Part shown: in pieces, positions 45,401-58,720 of the stretch
How the letters are laid out: each line of letters begins with the position of its first letter
Position numbering within the stretch: the first letter of the stretch is position 1
Source of the DNA: Cyanoderma ruficeps
Lineage: Eukaryota > Chordata > Aves > Passeriformes > Timaliidae
Reading direction: 5' to 3'
Assembly (NCBI GenBank): GCA_008694505.1
Contig: VZDJ01007755.1
Span: forward strand, 12,471,100-12,535,099
DNA length: 64,000 nucleotides
Translations under genes and position numbers: made by a program
Notes under the pieces: generated by a model
Seen by the model: the letters and a program-made list of their open reading frames with translations, nothing else
Told to the model about the DNA's origin: nothing
Databases searched by the model: none

Positions 45401-47640
45401 CATCTCTGTTTCTCTCATCTGCCTCGGTTACATGCATTTTTCCATTCTTGCTGATGCTTAGTCCATTTCTTCATTTCAATATCCACAAATGGTTTTAACC
45501 ACTTGGTAAGAAGCTCTACATACCTACTGTAACTGCATCATTTCCAGCCACTCGTTCTTTTAAATGTTTCAATTTGCATTTGCTTGGAATTTTTTTTAGT
45601 TTGGTATCACCCTTTTTTCATCACAGTTGTGTCTTAAAGTCTCTGTAATTAGAGAAATTCCCATTCCTTGAGCCATGTAGCTGAGTTTGGTTCATATTTT
45701 TCAGGCTGCTTCTGAAAGAAAATTCAGGAAAGGAAAAGGAAATTTCAGTTAGTACTTGAAAAATAAAACCACAAAACTAATTTTTCTTCCGGTAAAATAT
45801 TATTGCATTGGAAAAGGATATTCTATCTTATGGTCTAGATTTGGATCTCCTTGTTTGATATTGCATTCTAGCATAGCTATGAAAAACCTAGATTATACTA
45901 TGAGGGTTAGAATTACAGCAGTTTTGATTAACAGTTGGATTTCTTAATCACAAATTGGCATCCTTAGCACAAACTTCACCGCTCGATCCAAGAAGAAACC
46001 ATCCAATTTTTGCAAAGACTTGTTTCTACAGGTTTTCTGAGCACCAATAGATGCATATTTCTGCTGGTACACAGATAGGCACATTACTGTCAGTAATGAA
46101 TTTTGTCCAAGACCAAAATAACAACCTAATTATAGACAACAATCAAGTTTCAGTGCTGTATTCCTGATCTTATGTGTGACAAACCACTTTGTGAAGATGG
46201 CTTATGTACAGGGTAGGGATGCACAGCTATAAGCATTCTCATTGCTTAGCAATATTGGTAGATAATCTGAACTGCTGTAGGACCACTGAGAAGGTCAAGA
46301 ATGCTCACAGAGGACAACATGTTTTTAAAAACTGATAGAAATGGAAGCATCTGCTTGTGACTATGTGCAGACAATAGTTTTCCAAAGTCTTACAGTTTTT
46401 ATCAGAATATATTTATGAAAAAGTCATATCACGCAGAGAAATTATGTCCCCTCTAAACTATGAGTCCCCTTTGCAAACTGTATCTAGTAAAGGAAATACC
46501 AATATAATTTGGTAACAGAAGCACAATAATGTATTTTGCCTAGAATTCCTGAAAAAAAAAGCAAACTGCTTGGGCTAGCCAAACAAATTCAGCCTGAGGC
46601 AAACACCTGTCATGCACATTTTTAGATCAAATGTATAAAGTTTGGCAAAATTTAAGGAGAATTTTCTTTTGAGATAAGCTTTTTCTTTTTGAGAATAATA
46701 GTTTTACCTATATTAATATCTACTATTTTCTGTATGACCGAGAATCTGGCCATTTTAATGGATCAGACACCTTACATGTAAGTATGTATTCTAAATGTAG
46801 AATATATTTATATTATGAATAATTTTGTAAAATAAAATAACATTTTATTCCTAGAGAGATTTTCATTCTCGGGGTAAAAGAGAAACACATTCAGATCAAC
46901 TGAATCTCACTATTTAAAAACAGCTAAGAGGAGAAATAGATTTGTAATTATAATCCAATGTGATGCCAGCATGCCATCACTGTCCAGAACTGGTAATTGA
47001 AGCAGTCAAAATAGTATGGTATTTACTGAGAAAAAGCACCATGACTGAGTTCCAGGTGCTCTTCACTTTGTGTTCTTAATGTTCAGATGTGCCATTTGGT
47101 GCTTAAATAAGTAAAAATCCCTAGCTTTGGGTTCATTGTCAAATATCTCTTCAATCAGTGGTGTTCTAGTGCCATGCAGCTAGACTGTAGTGAAAGGCAA
47201 GGAGGTGAAAATTTTGGGTTCCTGTGAACCGCCAAGCAACAAAATTAAAAAATATTCTGGTCTAAATAAGCTGCAGTTACTTCTTTCTATTTGGGATTTT
47301 CTTTCAGTTTAACTGTTGCTTGCAATATAGAGAATCCAAATATAGTGGTAACATTAATAAATAAGGACCTAGAAAAAATGCCACTGGAATAATGAATTAG
47401 GCTTGAATAGGCTTGAGCTTCAAATACTATAATATACTTTTTAATCCAGTTTGGTTCCTTAAATAAGAAATTACAGGTTAAAATATTGGCTTGATTTCAT
47501 TCATACTACTGCAAGTCAAGTATGGAATAAATGAAGTATCTAGATTTATCATAACAAAAAAGTTAAAGGTGAGAACAGATTAAGGTACCCCGAATCGTAA
47601 GAATCCTCTCTAGTAAGACAGTAATGTCAGGTAGTTCACA
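42486..47640. other. AT-rich noncoding DNA, nothing recognised
   Basis: About 5 kb without a recognised exon, RNA gene or repeat. Open frames here (43256-43456, 44777-44986, 45756-45947) are short and featureless. Confidence 0.5.
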
Positions 47641-50600
47641 CATCCTTCTTCCAAATTAATGCTGGTACTATTGATGATATTAGTGCCAGGTGTAAAGAAG
47701 GACTCAAGTAATTATGGAGTCATATGGTGCCCTCTGCTGTGTGTCCCTGAGGGGAGCCACAACACCAAGGGATTGATAGTGATCCCCAAAGCAGAAGAAT
47801 GGCAAGAGCAACTCCATGAGATCATTTATCCTCCCCAGCAGCTCCCAAAGGTGTCACTGCAGCAAAGCCATTGGCTCACTGTTTCCTTGTTTTTAGGATG
47901 AGGACTAGATGGCTGCTTGCTGCAAAAATTGTCCTCCTGTCTGCCTGAATCAGCTGCAGCCATGACAGATTCAAGAATGACAGAAGCGGGAATCCTGGTG
48001 TTTCCCTTCCTTTTGAATCCCCAAAATCTGGAGCTTGTCTTTGTATTTTCTTTTTTCTTTAGTCATGCTCTCACAGCAAAACAAACGTAAAAACCAAAGT
48101 GAATTCCATATAAATATTTGGCTGCTGTACATATTCCTACACCTTGGCCACTGGAGATGGATGTTACCTTCTCTGCCAGCATTTGTCTCAATGTGTTCAG
48201 AATACTAGGAAACACAGCACTGAAAAACAACGGAGCAAGCAATGCGATGTATTTGACTCAGGCATGCCATGCCTTTTTAAGTCTCTATATCTGACAAAAA
48301 ATAAAGAAGATCAGGAAAAGCTAATAACTATATGTCTGTTATATGACCAAGAAGATCTCTGCCAGAACAGTATTGGCACCTGTAGGGACAGAGAGATCAT
48401 GACAAAGCCTATGAAATTTGCTTTTGGATTAGAAGTGCTCTTTAGCTAAGTTACTTGAGATTTTTATTTTTTGAATCACTCCCTCAGCTAGTGTTCTGCT
48501 GTTGATTCAGGAATTCACTTGGCCCCTCCTAGGTTAGTGAATTATTAAAAGATTGCAGGCAACATCATGTGATCAGGTTGTTACTTTCTCACAAACATGT
48601 ATTTCTGACCACATGCATAAGTGTAATTTCTGCTGCAATTAATATTGTAAAATAACAAATATTTGGGTTTGGCGCCATTATGTTAGGCACAATAAAAAGT
48701 TTTCAAAATGTGAGCTGCGTTTCAAAATACGATGCATAATAACATCATCTATTATGGACTTGTAATTTTGGAATGAGAAACACTAGCAAACACACTGGAC
48801 AGCAGCCATTATAAACTGTCAGTTTCTCATAGTAATTATATATAGCTATATAATATTATATATTATATATTTATTATATATATAAAATAATGTAGTAATT
48901 TTCATATAGCTAAACCTCAAATCTTTTCAAGACAGGAAACTGGAAAGCCACCAAACTCGATAACCACCAATCCCTTTCACTGTTTACTGTCAAATCCTTT
49001 CATATGGTCCCCCAACCACCATTTTCCCTATCGTATAGCAATGTGACATATCTTGCAATTATTTTACCTTTTTAGGAAATCAGGATTTTGATAATTCAGA
49101 AATAGTTTTCTACTTAATTTGTTTTTCCAGGCCTGAAGCAGGTTGTTTTATTAAGTTGTCCTAATTTCTTATGTTTTGCTGCTCTCTCACCTGCATCCTT
49201 TTTCAGACTTCAGAGTGGTATCAGAAAAAGTGAGATTTGAAAATAGTTAAACTAACAGCAGACAGGCATGAAGAGACAGATTTCAGGAAAAAAAAATTAA
49301 ATAGACGGGAAGAAGCTCCAGTACTTAGATAAGGTTCTTCAAACTGGAATATGTACTATTTGGGTTCAGGTTTTGGCTGTGATTCAGATTGGCTTTTTTT
49401 TTAATTTTTCCATTTAGTTTGTTCTACCTTCTTCATGCTATTTTTAATATGCACAGGCAAGAACACAAAATATTATGTACAAGGATCTTCTTTAATATTT
49501 TACAGCTTCATTTAGAAAGATGTAGCATACTCAGAGTTTCCATGGAATCTAATGGAACTTGTGGAAACCTGGTATCTCCAAAAATCAGGCCATTAATTTT
49601 GAAAATGTGCATTAATTACTCTCTAGGTTGTAATAGCTCACTTGATATTACTATAATCTACATTCTTTTGAAAAAGTGTATTTTTCACCTGGTATGCCGC
49701 GCTTGCTCCTAAAGAGCAGTCATATCTTATAATGTAAAAGCTTCTTCATAACTGATCCAATTATTGACCTGTGGCATTGACCTTAATGAAATGTAATATT
49801 TCCCAAGGAATGGTACAATCCATTGTGCTAATCTGGTTGACAGGCATACTCTTGAAGGCTTCATGATAACAATAGCTATGGAATTTATTGAAATAATTAA
49901 CTTGATGAAACACAAACCTTTGTATTTTCACTAAGCAATGAATTACGTGGTTTAAATGTCCATTTTCTGAATCACAATTAGTCTAGAGTATGCAGCAGCA
50001 TTTGCAGAATTTGCCAAAACCCACAGATGTTTTCAAAACCATTCTGTTGGTAGATTTTGAGATCTCTTTAAAACATTTTTGTTCTAGACTGAGACCCGGC
50101 ACATAATGTTTATGTGTTCCAAATACTTGCAGATAAAGGAAAAACTGATTCTAATCTTAACTGTGGATTGTTCACTACTGTTAACCAAAAGTGAAAGCCT
50201 TCAGGTAAATATTCCCACTTGGAATCAGTTCACTTAGGATCTTTTGCACAGAATGTGATTCCTAGGATAAGTGTTATCTTTTCTGTGTGTCAATATAAAA
50301 TCCTTTTTTTGAAGTAGTGTCACTCTCAGCCACTGCATTTGGTGCAATTTAGTGCTGTTAGATGCTTTCATGTCATGTGGTTATAGCTGGGTAGATTAAT
50401 AGGAACTTCTATATGGAAATTTCTTTCCTGTTATTGTTCTCTCTGAGCAGTTGATGGCTAAGTTAATTCTCTTTAGTTTTGTCATGCACTAAAGCACACA
50501 TTGCCAAGCTATGATAAGCTTTACACAGGGGAAAAAAAAAAGCCCTTGTGTCCATCAAAGTCTTAAACTTATATTTTAAACTTTGGCCTGACCTGATGTG

Positions 50601-50984
50601 CCATTCAAAAAGCTTCAAAAGATTATTTTTTTAAGAAAGGTTCAATATGTCCCGAGGCTATCGGTTTTGAGTTAAACTGGGTGAAGTAGAAATATTTTAC
50701 TCATCAGCTTTGCAGTCACAGAGTTTGTCTCAGCTAGAACAAAACTGCTGAGGCATTTAGAGAAAATTAACCCCCCATCCTGGCAGCCAGATGTGACTGG
50801 TTTCTGATGAATGCACATGAGTGGGCTGAAAAACCAAGAGACTGTGAAATTCCTGTCAGGTCCGTACAGCGCAGAATGGGCTATTGACTGCTTTCTATAT
50901 TTCCCTCCATCATTCTTCTTGAACGCTGCCATTAATTTCCTCTCCTGCTCTGACTTGGGAATTTAATTTTTTTTTTTCCCCTGT
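47641..50984. other. Noncoding DNA with an AT microsatellite
   Basis: About 47650-48020 is slightly GC-richer and unassigned. Plus-strand frames at 48144-48449 (101 codons) and 49389-49712 (107 codons) have no recognisable motif. An AT-rich simple repeat lies at 48836-48892. Confidence 0.45.
48836..48892. repeat. AT-rich simple repeat (TATA-type)
   Basis: Roughly 57 bp of TATA, TATATT and TTATATAT units without G or C except a single GC pair. Confidence 0.85.
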
Positions 50985-51054
50985 TGGGGTTTGTTTGGGT
51001 TTTTTTTCTCCTTCCTCCCCCCACCTACCTTCTCTCCCGTTCCCCCCACCCTGA
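50985..51054 (+). repeat. Long polypyrimidine tract
   Basis: About 65-70 bp of almost pure T/C on the plus strand (TTTTTTTTCTCCTTCCTCCC, CTACCTTCTCTCCC, CCCCCCACCCTGACCC), followed by GC-rich sequence. It could support splicing to the AG at 51114 or 51120, but those lie 55-60 bp further on. Confidence 0.7.
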
Positions 51055-51237
51055 CCCTGGTTGTTGGCGTGTCTGTGGCCATGGGTGTTGGTGCTGCTGG
51101 CGTGGCTGCCCCAGCTGCAGGGGCGATGGAGCAGGAGGCCCACACTGGCTGAGTGGTGGAGCCTCTCCAGCCAGGCTGGGCTGGCGAGGATCCAGGCAGC
51201 CTCTCAGGAGAACGCTCAGAAAATATTAGCTGTGCAG
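51055..51237 (+). CDS. Possible exon with leader-like frame and strong donor, no ATG
   Basis: One frame is open from just after a TGA (51052-51054) to a consensus donor, GTGCAG followed by GTAGGT at 51238. It starts with a hydrophobic stretch resembling a signal peptide (LLACLWPWVLVLLAWLPQLQ) followed by a polar, arginine-containing segment ending AASQENAQKILAVQ. No ATG is in this frame; the only nearby ATG (51081) is in another frame and stops after 23 codons. Alternatives are an internal exon starting after AG at 51114 or 51120, a noncoding first exon, or chance in a GC-rich island with several CpGs. I recognise no protein family. Confidence 0.2.
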
Positions 51238-54200
51238 GTAGGTGATTGCAGGGAAGTCAGAAAGATCATTCTGATCTAGATTGAAAAGCAAATGATGGGT
51301 AGTGTGATGAAGCATTAAAACCATATCCCATCAGAGTTTTATAAATTTTTAACCTCTTTAATAAACTGGAATTGCATGAAGGATGAATTCAGTAAGTTAG
51401 CACATATACCATGCATAGATTGAAAAAAGAGGGGGAGATTAGATTTATTTCTCACAAACCTTTGAGAAGATTATTATAAATACATTGAATATAAATATTT
51501 GAAACACAGAGTGGCACTGCTATTGCTGCTCTGTTGTTTTAGAAGATGTTATTTTGTCCTGCTCTGTGCAAATATTATTTCCGTGGTAAACACTATTGTC
51601 ATTTTCACTGTATTCGTATTTAATATCTTTAAAAGAGGACTATCTAAAGAAATATTGCATTTTCCTAAGTCAGTTATGCAATAATTTTCCCTTATTTGTA
51701 AAAAGCAACATTGTGGAGATACAAGATTTAAAAATGGTTTCCTACAATGTATGGTTTTTCATTTTAAATCTTGTTCCCCAGATAAATATATTTTTGGGGG
51801 GAAATAAGCACTATACAGTATAGTTTGAATGTTCATGCTATTTTTGTTTCATGCTATGGTATTTTATTTATATTTTTGTAAAGCCTCTCCTTTCAATCTC
51901 TTCCCATAGTTAATGGCCATAACCAGATGGCATTTGTGAAGGGTTTTTAAAAGACTTAAGTGAAATATTTCTTCAGACTTATTCTTTGAAAAAGAAGTTA
52001 CACTGCTGGTGCAGCTTTAGTGCAACACATTCTTGGGATCTCTGTTGTTTAATTTTTATCAGCAAAGCTTTGTTGTGTGATTATGGGAACGATTTTACTC
52101 ATTTTAATATATGTAATTACACTTCACACTTATTATCCAATGAATTAATGTAAAATCTAACTTGAATAAGTTCTAAAATTCCATTAAGTTGCATCAGCAT
52201 AATGATCTCTTTTCAGTGTCTCACTAAGAGGATTTTTATTTTAAAATTCAAAATTTCCATATTTGTTCTATAGAATAATATATGTATGCTCTCTTTATGT
52301 AAGAGATTTAGAAAATTCCAATCATACCAAAATCAGAAATTCAATATAAATAACTAAAATAAAAATATAATCAGATTTTACACTTTAGTAATGGATTTTA
52401 TGGAATGGGTTTTTATGGAATTCTATGGAATTTTGGGCTTGTTGTATATGCCAGATATTGCATTGACCTCTGTGCCAGTGAAAACACTTTTTTCATTCCA
52501 ATTCCTCATTTAGCATTTGAAAAACTGGAAAGGCTTCCTTTTTATTTTTGCTGGGGGATTTCTCAGATGATTTCTCTGCACTCCTGTGGGAGTAGGGGGA
52601 CAGAGGTGATCTGTGGGCATCCCAAAGCTCATGAATAACAATAGGGGTGAAGTCACAGGTGGCAGATGATTTCCTCACATGAAGATCTTATCCTTAATCT
52701 AATGTTCTGAAATATTTTAATGGTTGTACTGCAAACCTCATCTGCACTGGAACTCCTCTGCCAACAACCAGTCCTTGCCACAATGGATGAGTGTGGCAGA
52801 AAACTGTCATCATCTTAGCACCCATTCTTCCATGTATGCTGTCCTTGCTGAGAACCCATGTCAGTAAATTTTGTCACCCTGAATAACTCAACTAGCTGGA
52901 AACAGGCCTAACTAAGTTTTTAGGTGTAAGACCCTGCACCACTTGGGGCTATTCAGATTTGAGTAGCTCAGTGACAATGTCTTGTTCAAAGTGTGGAAAA
53001 CATTCAGTTCCCTCTCTGCTTTCATTATCCGTTACATAGTTTTCTGATATTCTGATCTTTTTCTGGTATTCTGGTATCCTTGATATGTTTTTATATGGTT
53101 TGACTGATAATAAATTAAAATTTAAAAAATGAACAAGGAAAAAAATAAAAATAGAATGAAAATAGTTCAGCAATCACTAAGGTGCTTAGAAGAGAGGACT
53201 TCTGTTCAGCAATGTGCTGGTTTTATTTTCTGGAGGTCTTGGAAGTTAATTATGTAACGACTGGTGTCTTTGTAAATCTGTGTTATTGGCAGATCAATCT
53301 ATTCTTCTGCCAATTAAGTTCTCTCATTGATGACATTAACATAGTGGCACTCATGTCCAAAATAGAATCTGACAGTTGTTCCACTCCCTTTCTTTTCTCT
53401 CAGCCAGAAATATCCCGAGTTTGTTGTTCCTACTGACCCTCTGACATTAAAGTATGAGGATGAGAACATGCTGCACTGAGTAGCGTGTGGCAAAACAGTG
53501 ACTCCTGCTCTGTCCCAGCATTTCCTTGACCAGAGCAATCAGGAGCAGGTGAATGACAGGGGAAGAGTGCATTAGGAGAGGCAGTAGATACAGTACATTG
53601 GCTGCCTAAGTGTTTTCTAATATTTTACAGAAGCCGTGACCTGGATGAGATCCAAAAAGAGACTTAAAAGTAGATAACGGAGGAGGTTTTGGCCTTTTCA
53701 CCGTGTGCTTTTTAGCTGCCAACACCCTCCAGTCCTATCCAGCAGCAGAGTTTTGGGAGAATTGTGATGTGAAAACAAAGAGCTGCCTCAGAACAGAAGA
53801 CAGATTTGACCAGAGGTTTCATCATTACTTGTCAACACTAGTACTGTTTAGTGACATGAAAATATTTTTTAAAAAAGGAAAATTAATTTCTTTCAATCAG
53901 ACTTTAACTACATATTTCCTGGGGTTAATGGTGATCTTTTTAGACTTTTTGGTTTTTTTTAATATTTCATATTTGCATTGGAAACAGGAATAATTAAATT
54001 ATTACCTAGAGTCTGTATGTTTTCTGAATGCACTTTTGGCAGAAAATGAAATTTTGACATTAAACATTTCAATTGTGATCTTAGAAAAAGGGATAAGATA
54101 TTCTTCCATATTAATAGCAAAGAATAAATATGTTTGCAATCAAATCAATTGCTAGAACAGAGATCAATGACAGAAATTAATTATACTTCCAATTTTGGTT

Positions 54201-55767
54201 CTTTTGTCTATTTCATTTTTCTTTAAAGCAAAGTGCAGGGCTTTTTCTTGAATGAAACTATTTCATCTTGTGATACTCTACCTTTTTCAAAACTTCCGAA
54301 TTTTTTAAAAAATTCTTTACTGCCTCTGATTGCAATCAGTAGCAGAATTTGAGAGATTACAATCTAGAGAGACTTTTTGGTTTGAGAGAATGCACTAGAA
54401 GTGCCTTAGAAGCATGAGCATGAGCAGTGCTGTGCTTTTATTATTTTGGGAAGTTTGCGTAAATACACAACAGATCTGCAAACAGACTTTGCTTTTATTG
54501 TGGTAGTCAAAGAAAGTTCTATTTGCCCCAATATGGATGTACTTTTCAGCTGGTTTACCATCATTTTCTGCACAGTCTATGGTTTGGTGAAGGATTTCAG
54601 CCTTCAAAAATCCTTCAACAATTACTAAATAAATTTTTAGTCTAGCAGAAAATAAAAGAAATAATATCTTTAATTTTAAAAAAAACTGAAAATATTTAAA
54701 ACCTTTTGTACTTAGTGTACAGGCAAGGTATTTATTATGTTAATTACTCTTGCTTTTCCCGTAATGTTTTGGAGTTTCAATAACTTGGCTCTTGAGTAAG
54801 TTCAATTAGCTATCTAATTGCAAAAATGATATATGATGGCACACGTAGCTTTAGTTGGGACTGTGCCTGTGCTTAATCCTGAGAGTCTTCAATTTAGACC
54901 ATCCTTTCAGATGATTTATCTTGACGATAGTTATATCAGAATAATTTTGGGGGTCAAAGCACTACGGGAAAAATTACATCATTGCTATTCTCATTGTAAC
55001 TTTAAAGGATTTTACACACACCTTTTTGGTGGCAAGACAGAGATACCTTTTTATTAAATGCAAGATTATTGGTTTAATTTTTAATGTATAAGCAGCTTTG
55101 ATAACAATTCACAAACCACAGCACAGAGTGATACAAAAACAGATCATCAGAATTTAGAGTTTAGAAGTCCCTCAGTTGGTAGCGGCTTTATCCATTTTCA
55201 TCATTTTCAGGTGGACATAAGGCACCAAGGAATAATGCACCAATCAACCCAAAGTCTGTCACTCTGACTGAAGATTGCTGTGATTATTTATATATTTTCT
55301 GCAGTTTTACCCAGGTTGATTGATTAGACTGAAATCTTTTAAAGTTTTGGCCAAAGTTCAAAATAACTCCCTGTACTGAACTACATCAGTTTATGCCAGA
55401 ACAGTTTTGGTGTTTTGTCTTTATTCGAGCCATTTTGCAGAGACCACCAGAGAAAGGAGTGACTCTTCTTTATTAAGGCTTTGAATTTTTGGTGAATCTT
55501 CCACAGGCACCTCAGTGGAAACTCAATGGAGGAAATCTTTTACTGACTGTGTAGAACTGTGCTCTTCATGCCACCCAATTCTACTTCCTTACAAGAAATT
55601 CAGTGCAGTTCCACCAAGGCCAGGAGTGACTGAAACCCTGCATATTACAAGCAGCTTTACCCTTTTGCTCTCTGAAAACCACACATTCTGAACTTCTTTC
55701 TCAGCTGTCAGGTGGTAGCCAGTTTAAGCACATCTTTTGTTCTCTAGCTTATTAACACAGGTGTGTT
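51238..55767. other. AT-rich noncoding DNA, nothing recognised
   Basis: No repeat family or exon was recognised. Open frames of 60-96 codons (for example 53703-53993) are AT-biased and featureless. Confidence 0.5.
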
Positions 55768-55970
55768 ATGGTGTCCCTCAGGGCTAACACTCTTCAAAAT
55801 CTGTACGCCTTCTCTTTTATTTTTCTCTGTTATGGGTTGAGTTATCACCGTTTATGCTGATTGCACTCAGTTGTGTCTTTTTTGCCTGCTGATTTCACTT
55901 TAGCACTCTTGCTGTTTCTGTCTTGTCTTGGAGACATATGGGGTTGGATGACAGATAATGTTTCTTAAGG
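55768..55970 (+). mobile_element. Ancient CR1/L2-class LINE reverse-transcriptase remnant
   Basis: Three blocks of a non-LTR retrotransposon reverse transcriptase appear in the right order and spacing, separated by frameshifts. GGTGTCCCTCAGGG encodes the GVPQG motif, followed by a TLF-I-T segment. TATCACCGT then TATGCTGATTGCACTCAG encodes YHR..YADCTQL, the YADD catalytic box with its second aspartate changed to cysteine. TGTCTTGGAGACATATGG then GGATGACAGATAAT encodes CLGDIWGWMTDN, matching the conserved W-M-N segment that follows. A one-base insertion just before the YADD box and an early TAA after GVPQG show that it is dead. The YADD-T-L form and bird context favour an old CR1 or L2 family. 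Confidence 0.72.
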
Positions 55971-58271
55971 GGACATGGCTGCACACCTTTTAATTAGTTC
56001 TAAGCTTTTGTGTTTAGTCACATCTATTCATAATAATAATTTAAAATGTGGAAGTTACATTTTTCTGGGTTTAATACTCATTTATAAAATATTTATTTTG
56101 TACAGTGCAAGGGAATTGAGACAAGCTATTTTTGCTTCTGCTCTTGGGGGTAATTCTTATGAGTTGAAAAATGTGTTACTTAGTTAATCATGTTCTAAAG
56201 AAGTGTGGAAATCAGCATCCAGTGTATAGTTCCTAAAAATACATGGTTTTCCTCTCAAATGCTTATGAATTTTGCATACTTGCATCCAGAATTCTTCAAC
56301 ACATGATCTCACATTTTGTCTAAATTCTTGAAGCAATTATTTTCTCTAGATTTTTCTATTCCGTGTTGATGACCCTGACAAACATTCACCAAAATCTTTG
56401 AATTTACATATGGTGTAGGTTTAGTGGCAAATACAGCTGCCACAGCATGGATGGTAAAAGTTCATGACCCTTTATTTTTCTGCTGCATGATGAAAGTTAC
56501 CTTTCCGGTGAGAGAATGGAAAGTAGTCTTAAAATAAGCCAGAGTCATAGAAGAAATTAGGACTTGCTTGATTTCTTTGCCTCATTTTCATGGTCTGTGA
56601 TTTTGCTTATCACATGGCAAAACTCCAATATCTTTATTCTGATATGATTTCCTTCACCATTTTTTAAGTGAAATGTACATACAGTTTGGCATAACTCAGC
56701 TCCATTTAGGTTTTTACACCACTTATGCCTTAATGCACCAAGCTTCTTAAGCTTCTCATAAACCCTTTCTTTTTCAAAGCTTTAAACCCAAAGGCTTGTA
56801 TAACCAAAAACATTTCCTGGCATGCATAGAAGCACCAAGATATTTCAATTCTTCTACGGCTTCACTTTAAAGTTTTACTGTAAGAAGTCGACGTGATATG
56901 AATCAAAGGGTTCAGAAATGTGGTTGCCACCTAAAAGCTGTAGTGTGTAGTAGGAAGAAAAACAGTTCTTCTAGTTACTTGTTAATGATGGAGACTAGAA
57001 AATGGCCTCTACAAAGAAAAATATGTGTTCCATGTTTTTAAGATTAACCCAATTAGTTTTGTTTTGGAGATGAATATTTTAGTTTATTTGCAGGTGTACA
57101 TTTTCAATATAGAATATTTGTGTACTAAAGTATTTTTGTGTACTACAAGTTATGACCTTTTAGAAAATGGAAGGATAACAGCTAATCTAAAAGGTTTATT
57201 TTAAAATTTCTTTTGGAAGAAGAATTCCTAACAGTTAATTTTTTTTCACTATTCAGCACCACTTACTGGAATTGAGTTTTGTATATTACCAGAATAGGCC
57301 TAAATGCCCACTTTCTTACACTTGCTAACATGTACACACAGAAATGTCTTAAAAATGTGCTGACTAATAGAAATGTATAGAAATTTTTTTCAATTGTGAA
57401 ATACAAATTTACAGAATTTAGAGTTTATTAAATGTAACTAGATATCTGATTTTAAAGGATGATGAAATTACTAGAAAAACTTTCTTTTTCATTCAGCAAA
57501 ATTTATTCTCCCCCAAAGAGACTTGTAATCCAGAAATTCTTTCTAGGCATTCATGTTCTTTCCACCTGTAGCCCTGATAACTCACATTTGTGGGTCCAAC
57601 ACTCAAAACTCCAGTCAAATCTGAGGAAATAGCAGGCATGTTCTCTCTGTTATTCTTGCTGTCAGCAGAACTGCTCAAACCAGTAGTTCTTAAAAGACAA
57701 AAAGAGAGGAACCACAGGACTTCCAGATTCTTAAAAAGTGATCCCCTGAGTCATGTCACTGCTACAGCAGTCTTTAAGCCTCAGGTTGTGCCCCTTGACT
57801 GAGAGACTCAGATTTTAAAGCTCAATGGAATAAAAATGTGGTGAAACACTTAAAATGAATTGAGAAGTTTTCAAAAAATTGTTAAAGTTGTCTTGCTTGA
57901 TGCCTTCTCCAGAATCTGAGGACAATTGGATTTCTATTTCTTGAAGTAGCCTAAATTTTACTTTTTTACATAAGTAACTAAAACTGGTATTGAAAAGTTT
58001 ACATGGAATAATCTGAACAAAATCTGTATAAATAATCGCAGTTGTAACATTTCTAATTTGAGTACTGAGTTTTTGTAGTCTTAATCATTTTCTTGCAGGT
58101 TTTTTTTTAAAACTCTCAAATCCCCAAGAATATAAACCATTATATTGAGTCTTACCTCGATCACCAGAGTTAGTGAGAATAGACTTATTCTGCCACTTTA
58201 ACTAATGGAGTAAATAACAACTGTTGTAGACTGCTGTCTATGTCCCATTAATTAATTTACTGCCCAACTTT
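55971..58271. other. AT-rich noncoding DNA, nothing recognised
   Basis: Further decayed LINE sequence may continue from the reverse-transcriptase remnant, but I cannot recognise it. Open frames are short. Confidence 0.45.
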
Positions 58272-58720
58272 TTGTCTTATCAAAGTTTCTCCAGCTCACA
58301 GCATCTGCTTTTCCCGACCCAGTGTCTGTGCTGCATCTCATCCCAGATTATTGTCCAATCTCTTTCCTGTACCTGCCTCATTCCCAGACTTCTGGCCCAG
58401 TCATTTCTGCTCTCCCTTCATGCTTCTTTTCTAGTCTCTGGCACTGACTATTTCCATTTTCCCCTGTTTCCTTGTTAGTCTCTCAACTCTCAGCCAACAT
58501 TGTTTTTTTCCCAACTAGTGGTTGCCTTCTTCCACCTCTCAGCCTCTGAGACCGGCCAGCCCCAGGCTTTACCTTGATCTGACAGACCACTGACAGCTTT
58601 CCTTCTCTGCAGCTCAATTCTATAACCTCATAAACCTTCTGTAAATCTAGCTGTTGCTCCATTTTAGGTCTTTTTCAGTTACATTCAAATCAAACCATTT
58701 CTTCCTCCTCCAGCACTTAC
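58272..58720. other. Pyrimidine-rich block
   Basis: The plus strand is strongly C/T-biased for about 450 bp (repeated CTTTCC, CTCCC, TTCTCC, CCTCA). It may be a decayed low-complexity region or an old repeat. The 68-codon frame at 58272-58478 simply reflects the C/T bias. Confidence 0.4.

Noticed and set aside
48144..48449. 101-codon plus-strand frame
   Set aside because: No start context, splice site, signal or domain; composition is close to that of the surrounding AT-rich DNA.
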